Below are positions 31,541 through 41,769 of a stretch of 64,000 nt of DNA, in pieces; position 1 is the stretch's first letter, and every line of letters starts with the position of its first letter. Origin of the DNA: Staphylococcus intermedius NCTC 11048. Its GTDB lineage: Bacteria > Bacillota > Bacilli > Staphylococcales > Staphylococcaceae. Below the pieces are notes generated by a model. That model was not told the origin of the DNA and did not search any database. It was given only the letters and a program-made list of their open reading frames with translations. Location of the stretch: NCBI RefSeq assembly GCF_002902385.1, contig NZ_PPQH01000040.1, positions 73,472 to 137,471 on the forward strand, given 5' to 3'. The position numbers and the translations under genes were made by a program.

Positions 31541-31892
31541 ACATTTGCTGTTTATTCATGTATGTCCTCTCATACACTACAATGACTATAAAAGAGTTTA
31601 ATTACACTTTAATTTATATTTCTACATTTATACTCTGTCATCAAATCTTTTTATTATTAATGATAATGAATGCAAATGATTCAATGTTTTTTCTAAAATT
31701 AGTGATGAAAACATAACAGAAAACGCTTTATATCAGTGTTTTAGAAATTAAGGAAATCATTTTAACCCAATTATTATAAGATTATTCTGACATATGTCAG
31801 TTCTTAAAAAGTTCACAAAACGTATCATATTGGCTATAATAGTTATTGAAAGCCATTACAAAGAACGAATATAAAGTAAAGGGGAAATTCAT
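31541..31892 (+). promoter_or_regulatory. citZ promoter region with palindrome and cre-like core
   Basis: The promoter is TTCACA (31812-31817), a 17-base spacer, and TATAAT (31835-31840). A perfect 14-bp palindrome CTGACATATGTCAG (31787-31800) lies 11 bases upstream of the -35. Further upstream, 31717-31731 holds the cre-like core GAAAACGCTTT. No gene is seen in the region; a 69-codon frame that overlaps the pyk terminator was rejected. Confidence 0.65.
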
Positions 31893-33011
31893 ATGGCAGA
31901 ATTAATGAGAGGTTTAGAAGGGGTAATCGCAGCTGAAACAAAAATCAGTTCAATTATCGATAGCCAACTTACATATGCGGGCTATGATATCGATGACTTA
32001 ACTGAAAATGCACAATTTGAAGAGATTGTATTCTTATTGTGGAATTATCGATTACCGACAAAGCAAGAATTATCTGAATTAAAAGAAAAATTATTTGGAT
32101 ATATGACTTTAAATCCAAGAATGTATAGTCATTTTGAAGAATATACAACTGATAAAGTTCATCCTATGACGGCTTTACGTACATCTGTTTCTTATTTGGC
32201 ACACTTCGACGAAAATGCCGATGATAATGATGAAGAAGCATTACAAGAACGTGCGATACGTATTCAAGCAAAAATCGCATCACTCGTCGCTTCGTTTGCA
32301 AGAGTAAGAGAAGGGAAAGAACCGGTTAAACCTGATCCTTCTTTAAGCTATGCAGCGAACTTCTTATATATGCTTAGAGGGGAAAAACCATCTGATGTCG
32401 AAGTAGAAGGTTTTAATAAAGCATTGATTTTACATGCCGATCACGAATTAAATGCTTCAGCATTTACAGCGCGTTGTGCGGTATCTTCATTATCAGATAT
32501 GTATTCAGGTGTAACAGCTGCTGTTTCATCATTAAAAGGGCCGTTACATGGTGGCGCAAACGAGCGTGTAATGAAAATGTTAACTGAAATTGGTTCAGTT
32601 GATAACGTTGAAAGCTACCTACAAAAAGCGTTCGCAAACAAAGATAAAGTGATGGGCTTTGGACACCGTGTTTATAAAAATGGAGATCCACGTGCAAAAT
32701 ACTTGAAAGAAATGAGCCAAAAAATTACAAATGAAACTGGACAAAGTGAATTGTTCGATGTTTCTGTTAAAATTGCAGAAATCATGAAAGAAGAAAAAGG
32801 TCTATTGCCTAACGTTGATTTCTATAGTGCAACGGTTTACCACAGCATGGGTATTGAACATGATCTCTTTACACCAATTTTTGCAGTAAGTCGTACATCT
32901 GGCTGGACTGCACACATCTTAGAACAGTTAAGAGATAACAGAATTATGCGCCCACGTGCAACTTATATCGGTGATGTTAATCGTAAATATGTGCCGATTG
33001 AAGAGCGCTAA
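31893..33011 (+). CDS. citZ: Citrate synthase
   Basis: CitZ condenses oxaloacetate and acetyl-CoA to citrate at the entry to the TCA cycle. The 372-residue length is that of the dimeric Gram-positive type. The active site region [15 protein letters not shown] contains a catalytic His, GPLHGGANE an earlier one, and [11 protein letters not shown] follows the catalytic Asp region. AAGGGGAAATTC precedes the ATG. It is co-transcribed with icd, whose start lies 46 bases after the stop. The promoter region carries elements that fit carbon-source control. Confidence 0.97.
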   Translation: MAELMRGLEGVIAAETKISSIIDSQLTYAGYDIDDLTENAQFEEIVFLLWNYRLPTKQELSELKEKLFGYMTLNPRMYSHFEEYTTDKVHPMTALRTSVSYLAHFDENADDNDEEALQERAIRIQAKIASLVASFARVREGKEPVKPDPSLSYAANFLYMLRGEKPSDVEVEGFNKALILHADHELNASAFTARCAVSSLSDMYSGVTAAVSSLKGPLHGGANERVMKMLTEIGSVDNVESYLQKAFANKDKVMGFGHRVYKNGDPRAKYLKEMSQKITNETGQSELFDVSVKIAEIMKEEKGLLPNVDFYSATVYHSMGIEHDLFTPIFAVSRTSGWTAHILEQLRDNRIMRPRATYIGDVNRKYVPIEER

Positions 33012-33057
33012 TCTCATTAATAAATCATTAAAGTTTCAAAATTCGGAGGTATTAAAC

Positions 33058-34320
33058 ATGAGTGAAAAGATCGTAAAAACGGACAGCGGATTACAAGTGC
33101 CAAATCAACCTATCGTACCATTTATTATCGGTGACGGTATCGGACCAGATATTTGGAAAGCAGCAAGTCGTGTCATTGATGCTGCCGTAGAAAAAGCTTA
33201 TGACGGTGAGAAAAAAATTGACTGGAAAGAAGTTTTAGCGGGTCAAAAAGCATTCGACCAAACAGGTGAATGGTTACCAAAAGAAACGTTAGATACAATT
33301 AAAGAATATTTAATTGCGATTAAAGGACCATTAACAACGCCAATTGGTGGTGGGATTCGTTCATTGAATGTAGCGTTACGTCAAGAGTTAGACTTGTTTA
33401 ACTGTTTACGTCCAGTTCGTTGGTTTAAAGGTGTACCTTCACCAGTAAAACATCCGGAACAAACAGATATGGTCATCTTCCGTGAAAATACTGAAGATAT
33501 TTACGCGGGTATCGAATTTAAAGAAGGTAGCGAAGAAGTTAAAAAAGTCATTGATTTCTTACAAAATGAAATGGGTGCTAAAAACATTCGCTTCCCTGAA
33601 ACATCAGGTATCGGTATTAAGCCAGTCTCTAAAGAAGGGACAGAACGTTTAGTCCGTGCTGCAATTCAATACGCTATCGACAACAACCGCAAATCAGTGA
33701 CACTTGTTCATAAAGGTAACATTATGAAGTTTACTGAAGGTGCGTTCAAACAATGGGGTTACGATTTAGCTGAAAATGAATTTGCTGATCAAGTATTCAC
33801 ATGGCAACAATATGATCGTCTTGTGGAAGAAAAGGGTAAAGACGAAGCGAACAAAATTCAAGATCAAGCGGAAAAAGACGGTAAAATTATTATTAAAGAT
33901 TCAATTGCTGATATCTTCTTACAACAAATTTTAACACGTCCAGCTGATCATGATGTGGTAGCAACAATGAACCTGAACGGTGACTATATTTCAGATGCAT
34001 TGGCTGCACAAGTGGGCGGTATCGGTATTGCTCCAGGTGCGAACATCAACTCTGAAACAGGTCACGCAATTTTCGAAGCGACACACGGTACAGCGCCGAA
34101 ATATGCTGACTTAGATAAAGTTAACCCATCATCAGTATTACTTTCAGGTGTAATGTTATTAGAACACATCGGTTGGCAAGAAGCTGCTGATTTAATTACA
34201 AATTCTGTAGAAAAAACAATTGCTTCAAAAGTGGTCACTTATGACTTTGCACGTTTAATGGACGGTGCAACTGAAGTGAAAACATCAGAATTTGCAGATG
34301 AATTAATCAAAAACTTATAA
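33058..34320 (+). CDS. icd: Isocitrate dehydrogenase (NADP)
   Basis: Icd oxidises isocitrate to 2-oxoglutarate with NADP. The 420 residues contain the substrate loop [15 protein letters not shown], where the Ser is the phosphorylated residue in E. coli, the [10 protein letters not shown] motif, and [10 protein letters not shown] for the nucleotide site. CGGAGG lies 9 bases before ATG 33058; a reading from 32956 would overlap citZ and is not credible. It forms the citZ-icd operon. Malate dehydrogenase, which often follows in Bacillus, is not here; PhoPR comes next. Confidence 0.97.
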   Translation: MSEKIVKTDSGLQVPNQPIVPFIIGDGIGPDIWKAASRVIDAAVEKAYDGEKKIDWKEVLAGQKAFDQTGEWLPKETLDTIKEYLIAIKGPLTTPIGGGIRSLNVALRQELDLFNCLRPVRWFKGVPSPVKHPEQTDMVIFRENTEDIYAGIEFKEGSEEVKKVIDFLQNEMGAKNIRFPETSGIGIKPVSKEGTERLVRAAIQYAIDNNRKSVTLVHKGNIMKFTEGAFKQWGYDLAENEFADQVFTWQQYDRLVEEKGKDEANKIQDQAEKDGKIIIKDSIADIFLQQILTRPADHDVVATMNLNGDYISDALAAQVGGIGIAPGANINSETGHAIFEATHGTAPKYADLDKVNPSSVLLSGVMLLEHIGWQEAADLITNSVEKTIASKVVTYDFARLMDGATEVKTSEFADELIKNL

Positions 34321-34337
34321 TCATATCACTCAACACG

Positions 34338-34374
34338 CGAGGCTGGGCATATCATTGTTCCGGCCTCGTTTCTT
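34338..34374 (+). terminator. citZ-icd terminator, 'TGGGCAT' family
   Basis: CGAGGCTGGGCA pairs with TTCCGGCCTCG, and a T-rich tail follows. Its left arm resembles the other four hairpins of this family. Confidence 0.75.
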
Positions 34375-34763
34375 ATTTGCAATGCCTGTGCATATGAGAA
34401 GTCAAGTCAACCTTGCGGGAGCGGTACGATGACCTCTTTGTTACACAGGAGATATCTATACGGCTCCTGAAAATTCAATTCGGTAACCTTTATGTGAGGA
34501 CTATAATCAAGCTGAAATAAGTTAATGCAAGTCACCTAGGAATACGAGCACTGACAGCAATTGTGGAAATTTAACAACTAATACATAAGGCCAATTTGTT
34601 GGAAATATATCGAAATAAGACTATTAAAATTTATGTCCTACCACAACCTCAATTTTGATTTTATTAATCAAAAGTTAAGTTATTGTAAAGATGCTAAATG
34701 ATATATTATTTTTAAACGTATTTTAAGGTATAATGAACTTAATCATAATAAGGAGGTACATAT
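34375..34763 (+). other. Intergenic region before phoP
   Basis: No gene is visible in these 389 bases. TATAAT at 34729-34734 lies 30 bases before the phoP ATG and is a likely -10, with a poor -35. The stretch 34550-34665 shares scattered words (GCAATTGTG, GGCCAATT, TTTATGTCC) in the same order with 28242-28310 upstream of pfkA. Confidence 0.4.
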
Positions 34764-35468
34764 ATGGCTCAAAGAGTACTTGTCGTTGATGACGAACAAT
34801 CCATTGTCACTTTGCTCAAATACAACCTCGAACAATCGGGTTATATCGTTGAGGTGGCCCAAGATGGAGAAGAAGCTTTACAAAAAGAAAAAGAAACGAA
34901 ACCAGACTTGATTGTATTGGATGTAATGTTACCGAAAAAGGATGGTATCGAAGTATGTAAAACGATTCGCTCTGATAAAAACCAAGTACCTATTTTAATG
35001 TTAACAGCAAAAGATGACGAATTTGATCGTGTGCTTGGTCTAGAGTTGGGGGCAGACGATTATATGACGAAACCATTTTCACCTAGAGAAGTCGTAGCGC
35101 GTGTGAAAGCCATCCTTCGCCGCTCATCATTAGTTGATCAAGTGCGACATGAAGAAGAGGATGAAGATATCGTCATCGGCAGTATTCGAATTCGTCCTGA
35201 CTTTTTTGAAGTATATAGAAATGATGAGTTATTAGAGTTAACGCCGAAAGAATTTGAGTTGTTACTGTATTTAGTAGAACGCCAAGGTCGTGTCATTACA
35301 CGTGAACATATGTTGAATTCAGTTTGGAACTATGAATTTGCGGGTGATTCTCGAATTGTCGATGTACATATTAGTCATTTACGTGACAAATTAGAAGAAA
35401 ATCCAAAACAACCTCAATTTATTAAAACCGTTCGTGGACTCGGTTACAAATTGGAGCGCCCTAAATAA
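34764..35468 (+). CDS. phoP: Response regulator PhoP (OmpR family)
   Basis: This 234-residue response regulator has a receiver domain (1-120; phospho-acceptor D53 in IVLDVMLPKKDG, conserved K in DDYMTKPFSP) and an OmpR-type winged-helix DNA-binding domain (about 135-232, ending TVRGLGYKLE). With PhoR it should control the phosphate-starvation response. In S. aureus the locus between icd and polA is annotated phoP/phoR and contributes to phosphate transporter expression. AAGGAGG precedes the ATG. phoR begins at the next base after the stop. Confidence 0.95.
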   Translation: MAQRVLVVDDEQSIVTLLKYNLEQSGYIVEVAQDGEEALQKEKETKPDLIVLDVMLPKKDGIEVCKTIRSDKNQVPILMLTAKDDEFDRVLGLELGADDYMTKPFSPREVVARVKAILRRSSLVDQVRHEEEDEDIVIGSIRIRPDFFEVYRNDELLELTPKEFELLLYLVERQGRVITREHMLNSVWNYEFAGDSRIVDVHISHLRDKLEENPKQPQFIKTVRGLGYKLERPK

Positions 35469-37169
35469 ATGATTAAATTTTATCACAAACTTTTAATCAT
35501 ACTTACAACAATTACTGTTGTAAGTTTTCTCTTATTAGGCTTCATTGTACATAATAGTATTTATACGAAAACCGTTGAATACGAAAAGAAATCTCTTCTT
35601 AAAGATGCTGAACAAATTCTTGCCTTTTATAAAGAAGGGAACAAACGACACATTCAAGAACTTGCTAATCATTATCAAAGCAATATTAAAATTATTGAAA
35701 ACAATCAAACAACGACATATAAAGGTGACAGAAATCTTTCTATCGCAGGACGTCAAGATAGTTTGTTACGTAAACTTCAATTGTCAGACCCGGTTTATCA
35801 ATTAGATGGCAAACATGGCTATTATTGGTTCGGTCATCAACAAGGGGATACGACGATATTAATGACGGGCCATTTTGATATGGTTTACGAACTTCAACTT
35901 CAATTTTGGAAATATTTAATACTCGTGGGAATGATTATTTTAGCGCTAATCTTCTTTACAGTACGTTATATTAACCGAACTTATATTCAGCCCATTAATG
36001 AAGTATCCTACGCAGCCTCTCTCCTTACTGAAGGCAATTTCCGAGTGAGGCTCCCTGAAAGTAGTGTAAAAGAGCTTCGAGAACTGTATGTCACAATCAA
36101 TGTGCTCGCAAGACGTTTAGAGCAATTAAAAAGTGAACAAAAAATCCAACGTAATCGTCTTGTCACTACACTTGAAAATATTCCAAGTGCAATATTGATG
36201 ATTGATAAAAATGGTAAAATCGTGATCGCAAATAAGACGTTTTATGAAATTTTCAATGTATCAACAAATGTAGAAAATCAAAACTATGAACACTATTTAC
36301 ATCCAACGATCAAACAGCTTGTCGTTGAAGGGTTTCGAACAGAAAAGGCGATGTACAAGCAAGTTGAAATTTCAATCAACCATATTCATCAGAAATTTTT
36401 TGATACATCATGCGTACCGATTTTATCGCGAACGAAAAAGTCTTTACAAGGCATGGTCATCGTATTGCACGATATTACACAATTGAAAAAACTGGAAAAC
36501 TTGCGCAGTGAATTTGTAGCGAATGTATCTCACGAGTTGAAAACACCGATTACATCGATGAAAGGCTTTACCGAAACATTAATTGATGGTGCGAAAAATG
36601 ATGAAGCCTCTCTTGATATGTTCTTAAATATCATTTTAAAAGAGTCCAATCGTATCCAAACATTAGTGGAAGATTTATTGGATTTATCGAAAATTGAGCA
36701 GAATACAACGTTAGAAAAGCATATGATTGATTTATCAGACGTGGCCAAATCTTCATTTTCAGTGATTCAACCGCTTGCGAATGAAAAGTCGATTCAATTG
36801 ATTGATCAAATTGAACCGAATGTGATAGCGATGGCTGACGAAAATAAAATCTCCCAAGTTATAGTGAATTTAATGTCAAACGCGGTAAACTATTCCCCTG
36901 AAAATCGCACGGTCACTTTAGCAGTATATCGAGAAAATCAGCATCCGATTATTGAGGTGATCGATCAAGGTATTGGTATAAGCGAAGAGGAAAAGTATCG
37001 TATTTTTGAAAGATTTTATCGCGTAGACAAGGCGAGAAGTCGTGACTCAGGAGGGACTGGATTAGGATTGTCCATTACTAAACACATTATAGAAGCATAT
37101 CAAGGTAATATTGAAGTAGAATCGGAACTCGGAAAAGGTTCAAAATTTAAAGTGGTGTTACCAGAATAA
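35469..37169 (+). CDS. phoR: Sensor histidine kinase PhoR
   Basis: This membrane kinase of 566 residues has a first membrane helix (about 8-28), an extracytoplasmic sensor segment (29-146), a second helix (147-167), HAMP (about 170-222), PAS (about 230-340), HisKA with phospho-acceptor H355 in VSHELKTP, and HATPase_c with NLMSNAVNYSP, DQGIGI and GGTGLGLSI. It is the partner of PhoP; stop and start codons abut exactly, which implies coupled translation. The extracytoplasmic region does not identify the signal. In Bacillus the PAS domain reads wall-teichoic-acid intermediates, but that need not hold here. Confidence 0.95.
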   Translation: MIKFYHKLLIILTTITVVSFLLLGFIVHNSIYTKTVEYEKKSLLKDAEQILAFYKEGNKRHIQELANHYQSNIKIIENNQTTTYKGDRNLSIAGRQDSLLRKLQLSDPVYQLDGKHGYYWFGHQQGDTTILMTGHFDMVYELQLQFWKYLILVGMIILALIFFTVRYINRTYIQPINEVSYAASLLTEGNFRVRLPESSVKELRELYVTINVLARRLEQLKSEQKIQRNRLVTTLENIPSAILMIDKNGKIVIANKTFYEIFNVSTNVENQNYEHYLHPTIKQLVVEGFRTEKAMYKQVEISINHIHQKFFDTSCVPILSRTKKSLQGMVIVLHDITQLKKLENLRSEFVANVSHELKTPITSMKGFTETLIDGAKNDEASLDMFLNIILKESNRIQTLVEDLLDLSKIEQNTTLEKHMIDLSDVAKSSFSVIQPLANEKSIQLIDQIEPNVIAMADENKISQVIVNLMSNAVNYSPENRTVTLAVYRENQHPIIEVIDQGIGISEEEKYRIFERFYRVDKARSRDSGGTGLGLSITKHIIEAYQGNIEVESELGKGSKFKVVLPE

Positions 37170-37182
37170 TATGACGTTCACA

Positions 37183-37237
37183 AAACGGGAACAGTGATTA
37201 CGTATAGCCCATACGTGAGATACTATTCTCGTTTTTT
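37183..37237 (+). terminator. phoPR terminator
   Basis: A long interrupted hairpin: AACGGGAACAGT pairs with ACTATTCTCGTT, and the inner ACGTAT pairs with ATACGT. T6 follows. Confidence 0.8.
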
Positions 37238-37407
37238 ATAAGCAAATCTATTCGTGGCTTTAAAATACCGAAAAGGTCATATCGTATGAACTATGGTACA
37301 ATAAGCATTCCATTTCTTGTTGTGAAGTGAAATGTGATGCGCGCTTTATCGACATGATACATACGGATTATGATAAAATAGATACAAATCACGATGGAGG
37401 GAATAAC

Positions 37408-40035
37408 GTGGACAAACTGATATTAATTGATGGTAATAGTTTAAGTTTTAGAGCTTTTTATGCATTGCCGTTATTAAAAAATAAAGCAGGGATTCATACA
37501 AATGCCGTTTATGGTTTTGCGCGTTTGTTAGAAAAGATTATCAAAGAAGAACAACCGACACATTTTCTTGTGGCATTCGATGCAGGAAAAACGACTTTTA
37601 GACATGAAACGTATCAAGATTATAAAGGGGGACGTCAAAAAACGCCTCCTGAATTAAGTGAGCAGTTCCCTTACATTCGCCAATTGATTGATGTATATCA
37701 AATTCAACGATATGAACTGGAAAACTATGAAGCAGATGACATTATTGGAACACTCAGTCGTGAAGCGGATCAAGCGGGTATGCAAACGATCATTATTACT
37801 GGGGATCGAGATTTAACGCAACTCGCGACAGAGCAAGTGACAATTTATTATACAAAAAAAGGTGTGACAGATGTTGATCATTACACGCCTGCGTTTATTG
37901 CCGAAAAATATAATGGACTGACACCGCCACAAATTATTGATTTAAAGGGCTTAATGGGCGATAGTTCAGATAATATTCCAGGTGTAGCCGGCGTTGGTGA
38001 AAAAACAGCGATGAAATTGTTGAATCAATTCGAAACTGTTGAAGGTGTTTATGACCATATCGACGAAGTGTCAGGTAAAAAACTGAAAGAAAAATTAGAA
38101 AATAGTCGTGAGGATGCGTTAATGAGCAAAACATTAGCGACAATTAATTGCGATAGTCCGATTACAGTGTCTTTGAAAGATACACGTATACCTCAAAATA
38201 TCGATGAAAGTGCTAAAATTGAACTGTTTAAGTCGCTAGAATTTCGTCAATTGCTAGATGGCATTGATGTTGAGTCGGATCATTCAACGGGGAGTCGGGA
38301 TTTTGCGCCGATTACAGACATGTCAAAAGTTGATTTTAAACAATTGTCAGAAGCGGCGATTCACGTTGAAGTTGCAGGTCCAAACTATTTGAAAGATAAT
38401 CTATTAAAATTCGGCTTGTATGACGGTGAACATTATGTGGTGATTCCATTTGATCAAGTCACTGACCATCCAGATTTAGTCGCTTGGCTGAAAGATGATC
38501 AGACACAAAAATGGGTTCATGATGCAAAGAAAACGTATATTGCGATGAAACGTTCAGACATTGCGATTCAAAATATTGTTTTTGATACGATGTTAGCAAG
38601 TTATATCATCGATCCATCACGGACAATTGATGATGTACAATCAGTCATGACACACTTTGATGAGACATTCGTACAAGATGATGTGTCGATTTATGGTAAA
38701 GGCAAGACTTTTCACATACCTGAAGATGACGTGCTCGACAAGCATATCGCTACCATTTTAGATGCCATTCATGTCGTGCAACCGCAAATGATGACGATTT
38801 TAGAAAACCATGAACAGGCATCATTACTTTCGGAAATCGAGTTACCATTGGCTTTAATTTTAAGTGAAATGGAGTATATTGGAATTCATACCGATATCGA
38901 TACATTAAAAGAGATGGAAACTGTTATTCAAACAGAGCTCGATCAATTAATAGAACAAATACACGAACAAGCTGGTGAAACGTTTAATATTAACTCACCT
39001 AAACAATTGGGTGTTATTTTATTTGAAAAACTAGAATTGCCAGTCATTAAAAAGACGAAAACAGGTTATTCTACAGCGGTCGATGTGCTTGAAAAATTAC
39101 AAAACGAACATCCGATTATCGACTATATTTTAACGTATCGTACGTTATCGAAACTTCAATCAACTTATGTTGAAGGTTTACAAAAAGTGATTTGGGATGA
39201 CGGCCGTATTCATACGCGCTTTAATCAAACACTTGCACAAACAGGACGCTTGTCTTCTGTCGATCCGAACTTACAAAATATTCCAATCCGTTTAGAGGAA
39301 GGGCGTAAAATTCGTAAAGCGTTTAAATCTACGCACGATGATTACGTCATTCTTGCGGCGGATTACTCGCAAATCGAATTACGTGTTTTAGCGCATATTA
39401 CAGGGGACCCTACGTTACAACAAGCGTTTAATGACAATGAAGATGTCCATACAACTACAGCAATGAAAGTGTTCAATGTTGAGGCAGATGAAGTAACGTC
39501 CTTAATGCGACGTCAAGCAAAAGCAGTCAACTTTGGTATTGTATATGGGATTAGTGATTATGGACTCAGCCAAAGTTTAGGTATTACACGTAAAGAAGCG
39601 CAACAGTTCATTGACGACTACTTGAACCATTTTCCGGGTGTCAAAGATTATATGGATAATATTGTGCAAGATGCCAAACAACAAGGTTATGTTGAGACAT
39701 TGTTAAAACGTCGTCGTTACATTCCAGACATTACGAGTCGTAATTTTAACCTACGCGGATTTGCTGAACGAACGGCGATGAACTCACCTATTCAAGGAAG
39801 TGCTGCAGATATTATTAAATTGGCAATGGTTCATTTTCATCGTGAAGTCCAGCAGACATCGTTTAAAGCGAAATTATTATTACAAGTACACGATGAATTG
39901 ATTTTTGAAGTGCCAAAAGATGAAGTAGAAGCATTTAGCAAATTTGTTGAGAAAATTATGGCACATGCATTACAATTAGATGTCCCATTAAGTGTGGAGT
40001 CTGATTATGGAAAAACGTGGTATGATGCAAAATAG
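37408..40035 (+). CDS. polA: DNA polymerase I
   Basis: PolA fills gaps and removes RNA primers and damaged DNA. The 875 residues have a 5'-3' exonuclease domain (about 1-290), a 3'-5' exonuclease-like domain (about 300-465) and the polymerase domain. Polymerase motif A is ADYSQIELRV, the O helix includes RRQAKAVNFGIVYG, and motif C is QVHDELIFE. The proofreading domain lacks the acidic DxE start (it reads AIHVEVAG), so proofreading is probably absent. GTG at 37408 is the start, with GGAGGG 6 bases upstream. polA, mutM and coaE form a tight repair operon. Confidence 0.97.
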   Translation: MDKLILIDGNSLSFRAFYALPLLKNKAGIHTNAVYGFARLLEKIIKEEQPTHFLVAFDAGKTTFRHETYQDYKGGRQKTPPELSEQFPYIRQLIDVYQIQRYELENYEADDIIGTLSREADQAGMQTIIITGDRDLTQLATEQVTIYYTKKGVTDVDHYTPAFIAEKYNGLTPPQIIDLKGLMGDSSDNIPGVAGVGEKTAMKLLNQFETVEGVYDHIDEVSGKKLKEKLENSREDALMSKTLATINCDSPITVSLKDTRIPQNIDESAKIELFKSLEFRQLLDGIDVESDHSTGSRDFAPITDMSKVDFKQLSEAAIHVEVAGPNYLKDNLLKFGLYDGEHYVVIPFDQVTDHPDLVAWLKDDQTQKWVHDAKKTYIAMKRSDIAIQNIVFDTMLASYIIDPSRTIDDVQSVMTHFDETFVQDDVSIYGKGKTFHIPEDDVLDKHIATILDAIHVVQPQMMTILENHEQASLLSEIELPLALILSEMEYIGIHTDIDTLKEMETVIQTELDQLIEQIHEQAGETFNINSPKQLGVILFEKLELPVIKKTKTGYSTAVDVLEKLQNEHPIIDYILTYRTLSKLQSTYVEGLQKVIWDDGRIHTRFNQTLAQTGRLSSVDPNLQNIPIRLEEGRKIRKAFKSTHDDYVILAADYSQIELRVLAHITGDPTLQQAFNDNEDVHTTTAMKVFNVEADEVTSLMRRQAKAVNFGIVYGISDYGLSQSLGITRKEAQQFIDDYLNHFPGVKDYMDNIVQDAKQQGYVETLLKRRRYIPDITSRNFNLRGFAERTAMNSPIQGSAADIIKLAMVHFHREVQQTSFKAKLLLQVHDELIFEVPKDEVEAFSKFVEKIMAHALQLDVPLSVESDYGKTWYDAK

Positions 40036-40054
40036 AAAGTAGGTATGACAATCA

Positions 40055-40936
40055 ATGCCAGAATTACCAGAAGTCGAACATGTCAAGCGTGGCATTACGC
40101 CTCACATTATGCAACAAAAAATTACGGATGTGACGTTTTCCGAACCAGTCAAACGAGGTAAGTTAGAAGGGAAAGAAACGATCATTAAAGGCATAGACCT
40201 TGATGATTTCGTGAAACATACGGTTGGTTTTGAAATCACTGATGTGCAACGTCGCAGTAAATATATATTATTTCATATCCAAAAAGAGGATGCCGAACGT
40301 ACATTGATTTCTCATTTAGGAATGGCAGGTGCATTTTTTGTTGTCCAATCTTTAGACGACATTTCGATACCGAATTTCCGAAAGCATTGGCAAGTTGTTT
40401 TTCATTTAGAAAATGGTGTCAAATTAGTCTATTCTGATATTCGCCGGTTTGGTGAAATTCGTAACGTTGAAAGTTTAGAGGCATATCCATCAATTTTAGA
40501 TATTGCACCTGAACCTTTTGAACAAGAAGCATTGGCCCATTTCTTAGCCAAAAGTGACGAAAAGAAATATTTAAATAAAGCGATTAAGCCCTTTATATTG
40601 GATCATCGTATCATTTCGGGATGTGGAAATATTTACGCTTGTGAAGCATTATTTGATGCACAAATTCATCCCGAGAGAAAAGTGAAAGATTTGTCCGTCG
40701 CGCAAAAGACAAAGGTATTTAACAGTGTGGTAAAAGTTTTAGAAATGGGTATTTTAAATGGTGGGACAAGTGTGTCGGATTATGTACATGCGGATGGTCA
40801 AAGAGGTACCATGCAAGATCATTTAAAAGTATACAAACAAAAACGCTGTACCATTTGTGATACAGCGATTGAAACAATGATTATTTCAGGACGAAATACG
40901 CATTTTTGTCCAAATTGCCAAAGTGAGGAAAGGTGA
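40055..40936 (+). CDS. mutM: Formamidopyrimidine-DNA glycosylase
   Basis: MutM removes 8-oxoguanine and formamidopyrimidines from DNA by a glycosylase/beta-delta lyase mechanism. After Met removal, the N-terminal Pro of MPELPEVE is the catalytic nucleophile, followed by the catalytic Glu. RRSKYILF contains the conserved Lys. The C-terminal zinc finger is C-x2-C (CTIC) with C-x2-C (CPNC). The length of 293 residues is slightly longer than the E. coli enzyme. It follows polA by 19 bases, so resynthesis and excision are encoded together. Confidence 0.97.
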   Translation: MPELPEVEHVKRGITPHIMQQKITDVTFSEPVKRGKLEGKETIIKGIDLDDFVKHTVGFEITDVQRRSKYILFHIQKEDAERTLISHLGMAGAFFVVQSLDDISIPNFRKHWQVVFHLENGVKLVYSDIRRFGEIRNVESLEAYPSILDIAPEPFEQEALAHFLAKSDEKKYLNKAIKPFILDHRIISGCGNIYACEALFDAQIHPERKVKDLSVAQKTKVFNSVVKVLEMGILNGGTSVSDYVHADGQRGTMQDHLKVYKQKRCTICDTAIETMIISGRNTHFCPNCQSEER

Positions 40937-40940
40937 AATT

Positions 40941-41564
40941 ATGCCCAAAGTCATTGGATTAACAGGTGGAATTGCTACTGGAAAATCAACAGTGGCAGAA
41001 TTACTCGCAATACATGGTTTTAAAATCGTTGATGCGGATATTGCTGCACGAAAAGCAGTTGCCAAAGGGACAGAAGGATTAAAAAAAGTTCAGGAATTAT
41101 TTGGCGATGAAGCTATCAATGAAGACGGGGAAATGAATCGTGCTTACGTAGGTCAACAAGTGTTTTATGATGATGAAAAAAGAAAGCAACTCAATGCAAT
41201 CGTTCACCCAATCGTCGGAAAAATGATGAATCAAGAACGTGACCAATATTTAGCAGAAGGTCATCATGTCATTATGGATATTCCACTATTGTTTGAAAAT
41301 CAACTTGAAGATACAGTAGATGAAGTTTGGCTCGTTTATGCATCTGAACCGATTCAACTCGATCGTTTAATGGCGCGTAATGACTTATCTATTGAAGATG
41401 CAAAAGCAAGAATTTATAGTCAAATTTCTATCGATAAAAAGAGTCGAATGGCAGATGTGGTGATTGATAATTTAGGCACTAAATTGGAATTAAAGCAAAA
41501 TTTAGAACAGATTTTGATGGACAAAGGATTTTTAGAATCTTATCAGAGCGACTCGGAAGCATAA
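40941..41564 (+). CDS. coaE: Dephospho-CoA kinase
   Basis: CoaE phosphorylates dephospho-CoA in the last step of coenzyme A synthesis. The 207 residues carry the P-loop GGIATGKS (9-16) and the CoA-binding lid region. ATG at 40941 has AAAGGTG upstream and begins 4 bases after the mutM stop; a GTG at 40923 inside mutM would add six residues and has poorer spacing. The polA-mutM-coaE order is conserved in Firmicutes. A terminator follows. Confidence 0.96.
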   Translation: MPKVIGLTGGIATGKSTVAELLAIHGFKIVDADIAARKAVAKGTEGLKKVQELFGDEAINEDGEMNRAYVGQQVFYDDEKRKQLNAIVHPIVGKMMNQERDQYLAEGHHVIMDIPLLFENQLEDTVDEVWLVYASEPIQLDRLMARNDLSIEDAKARIYSQISIDKKSRMADVVIDNLGTKLELKQNLEQILMDKGFLESYQSDSEA

Positions 41565-41598
41565 TAATGAAGAACGGATATCCATAATAAAATAGATT

Positions 41599-41640
41599 CA
41601 GGAGTTTGGACATGCATTTGTCTAGGCTCCTGATTTTTTT
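41599..41640 (+). terminator. polA-mutM-coaE terminator, 'TTGGACAT' family
   Basis: CAGGAGTTTGGACA pairs with TGTCTAGGCTCCTG around a short loop, and seven T residues follow. Confidence 0.85.
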
Positions 41641-41690
41641 CGTTTGATGATTGTGTTAACTGATAGCAAGCAATAACAAAAATTAATGGT

Positions 41691-41727
41691 GGAAAACGGT
41701 TTCATTTTAACGCAAATGTGATATACT
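41691..41727 (+). promoter_or_regulatory. gapB promoter with overlapping cre-like site
   Basis: GGAAAACGGTTTCA (41691-41704) differs from a cre form TGAAAACGNTTTCA only at the first base. It covers the expected -35 position for TATACT at 41722-41727. Glucose repression would suit a gluconeogenic enzyme. Confidence 0.5.
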
Positions 41728-41769
41728 GTTAAATATAAGTATAACACATTGATAAGGAGTGCTTTAAAC

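Noticed and set aside
31507..31716. Rightward 69-codon hydrophobic frame after pyk
   Set aside because: It starts inside the pyk terminator, has no ribosome binding site, and its hydrophobic look comes from AT-rich DNA.
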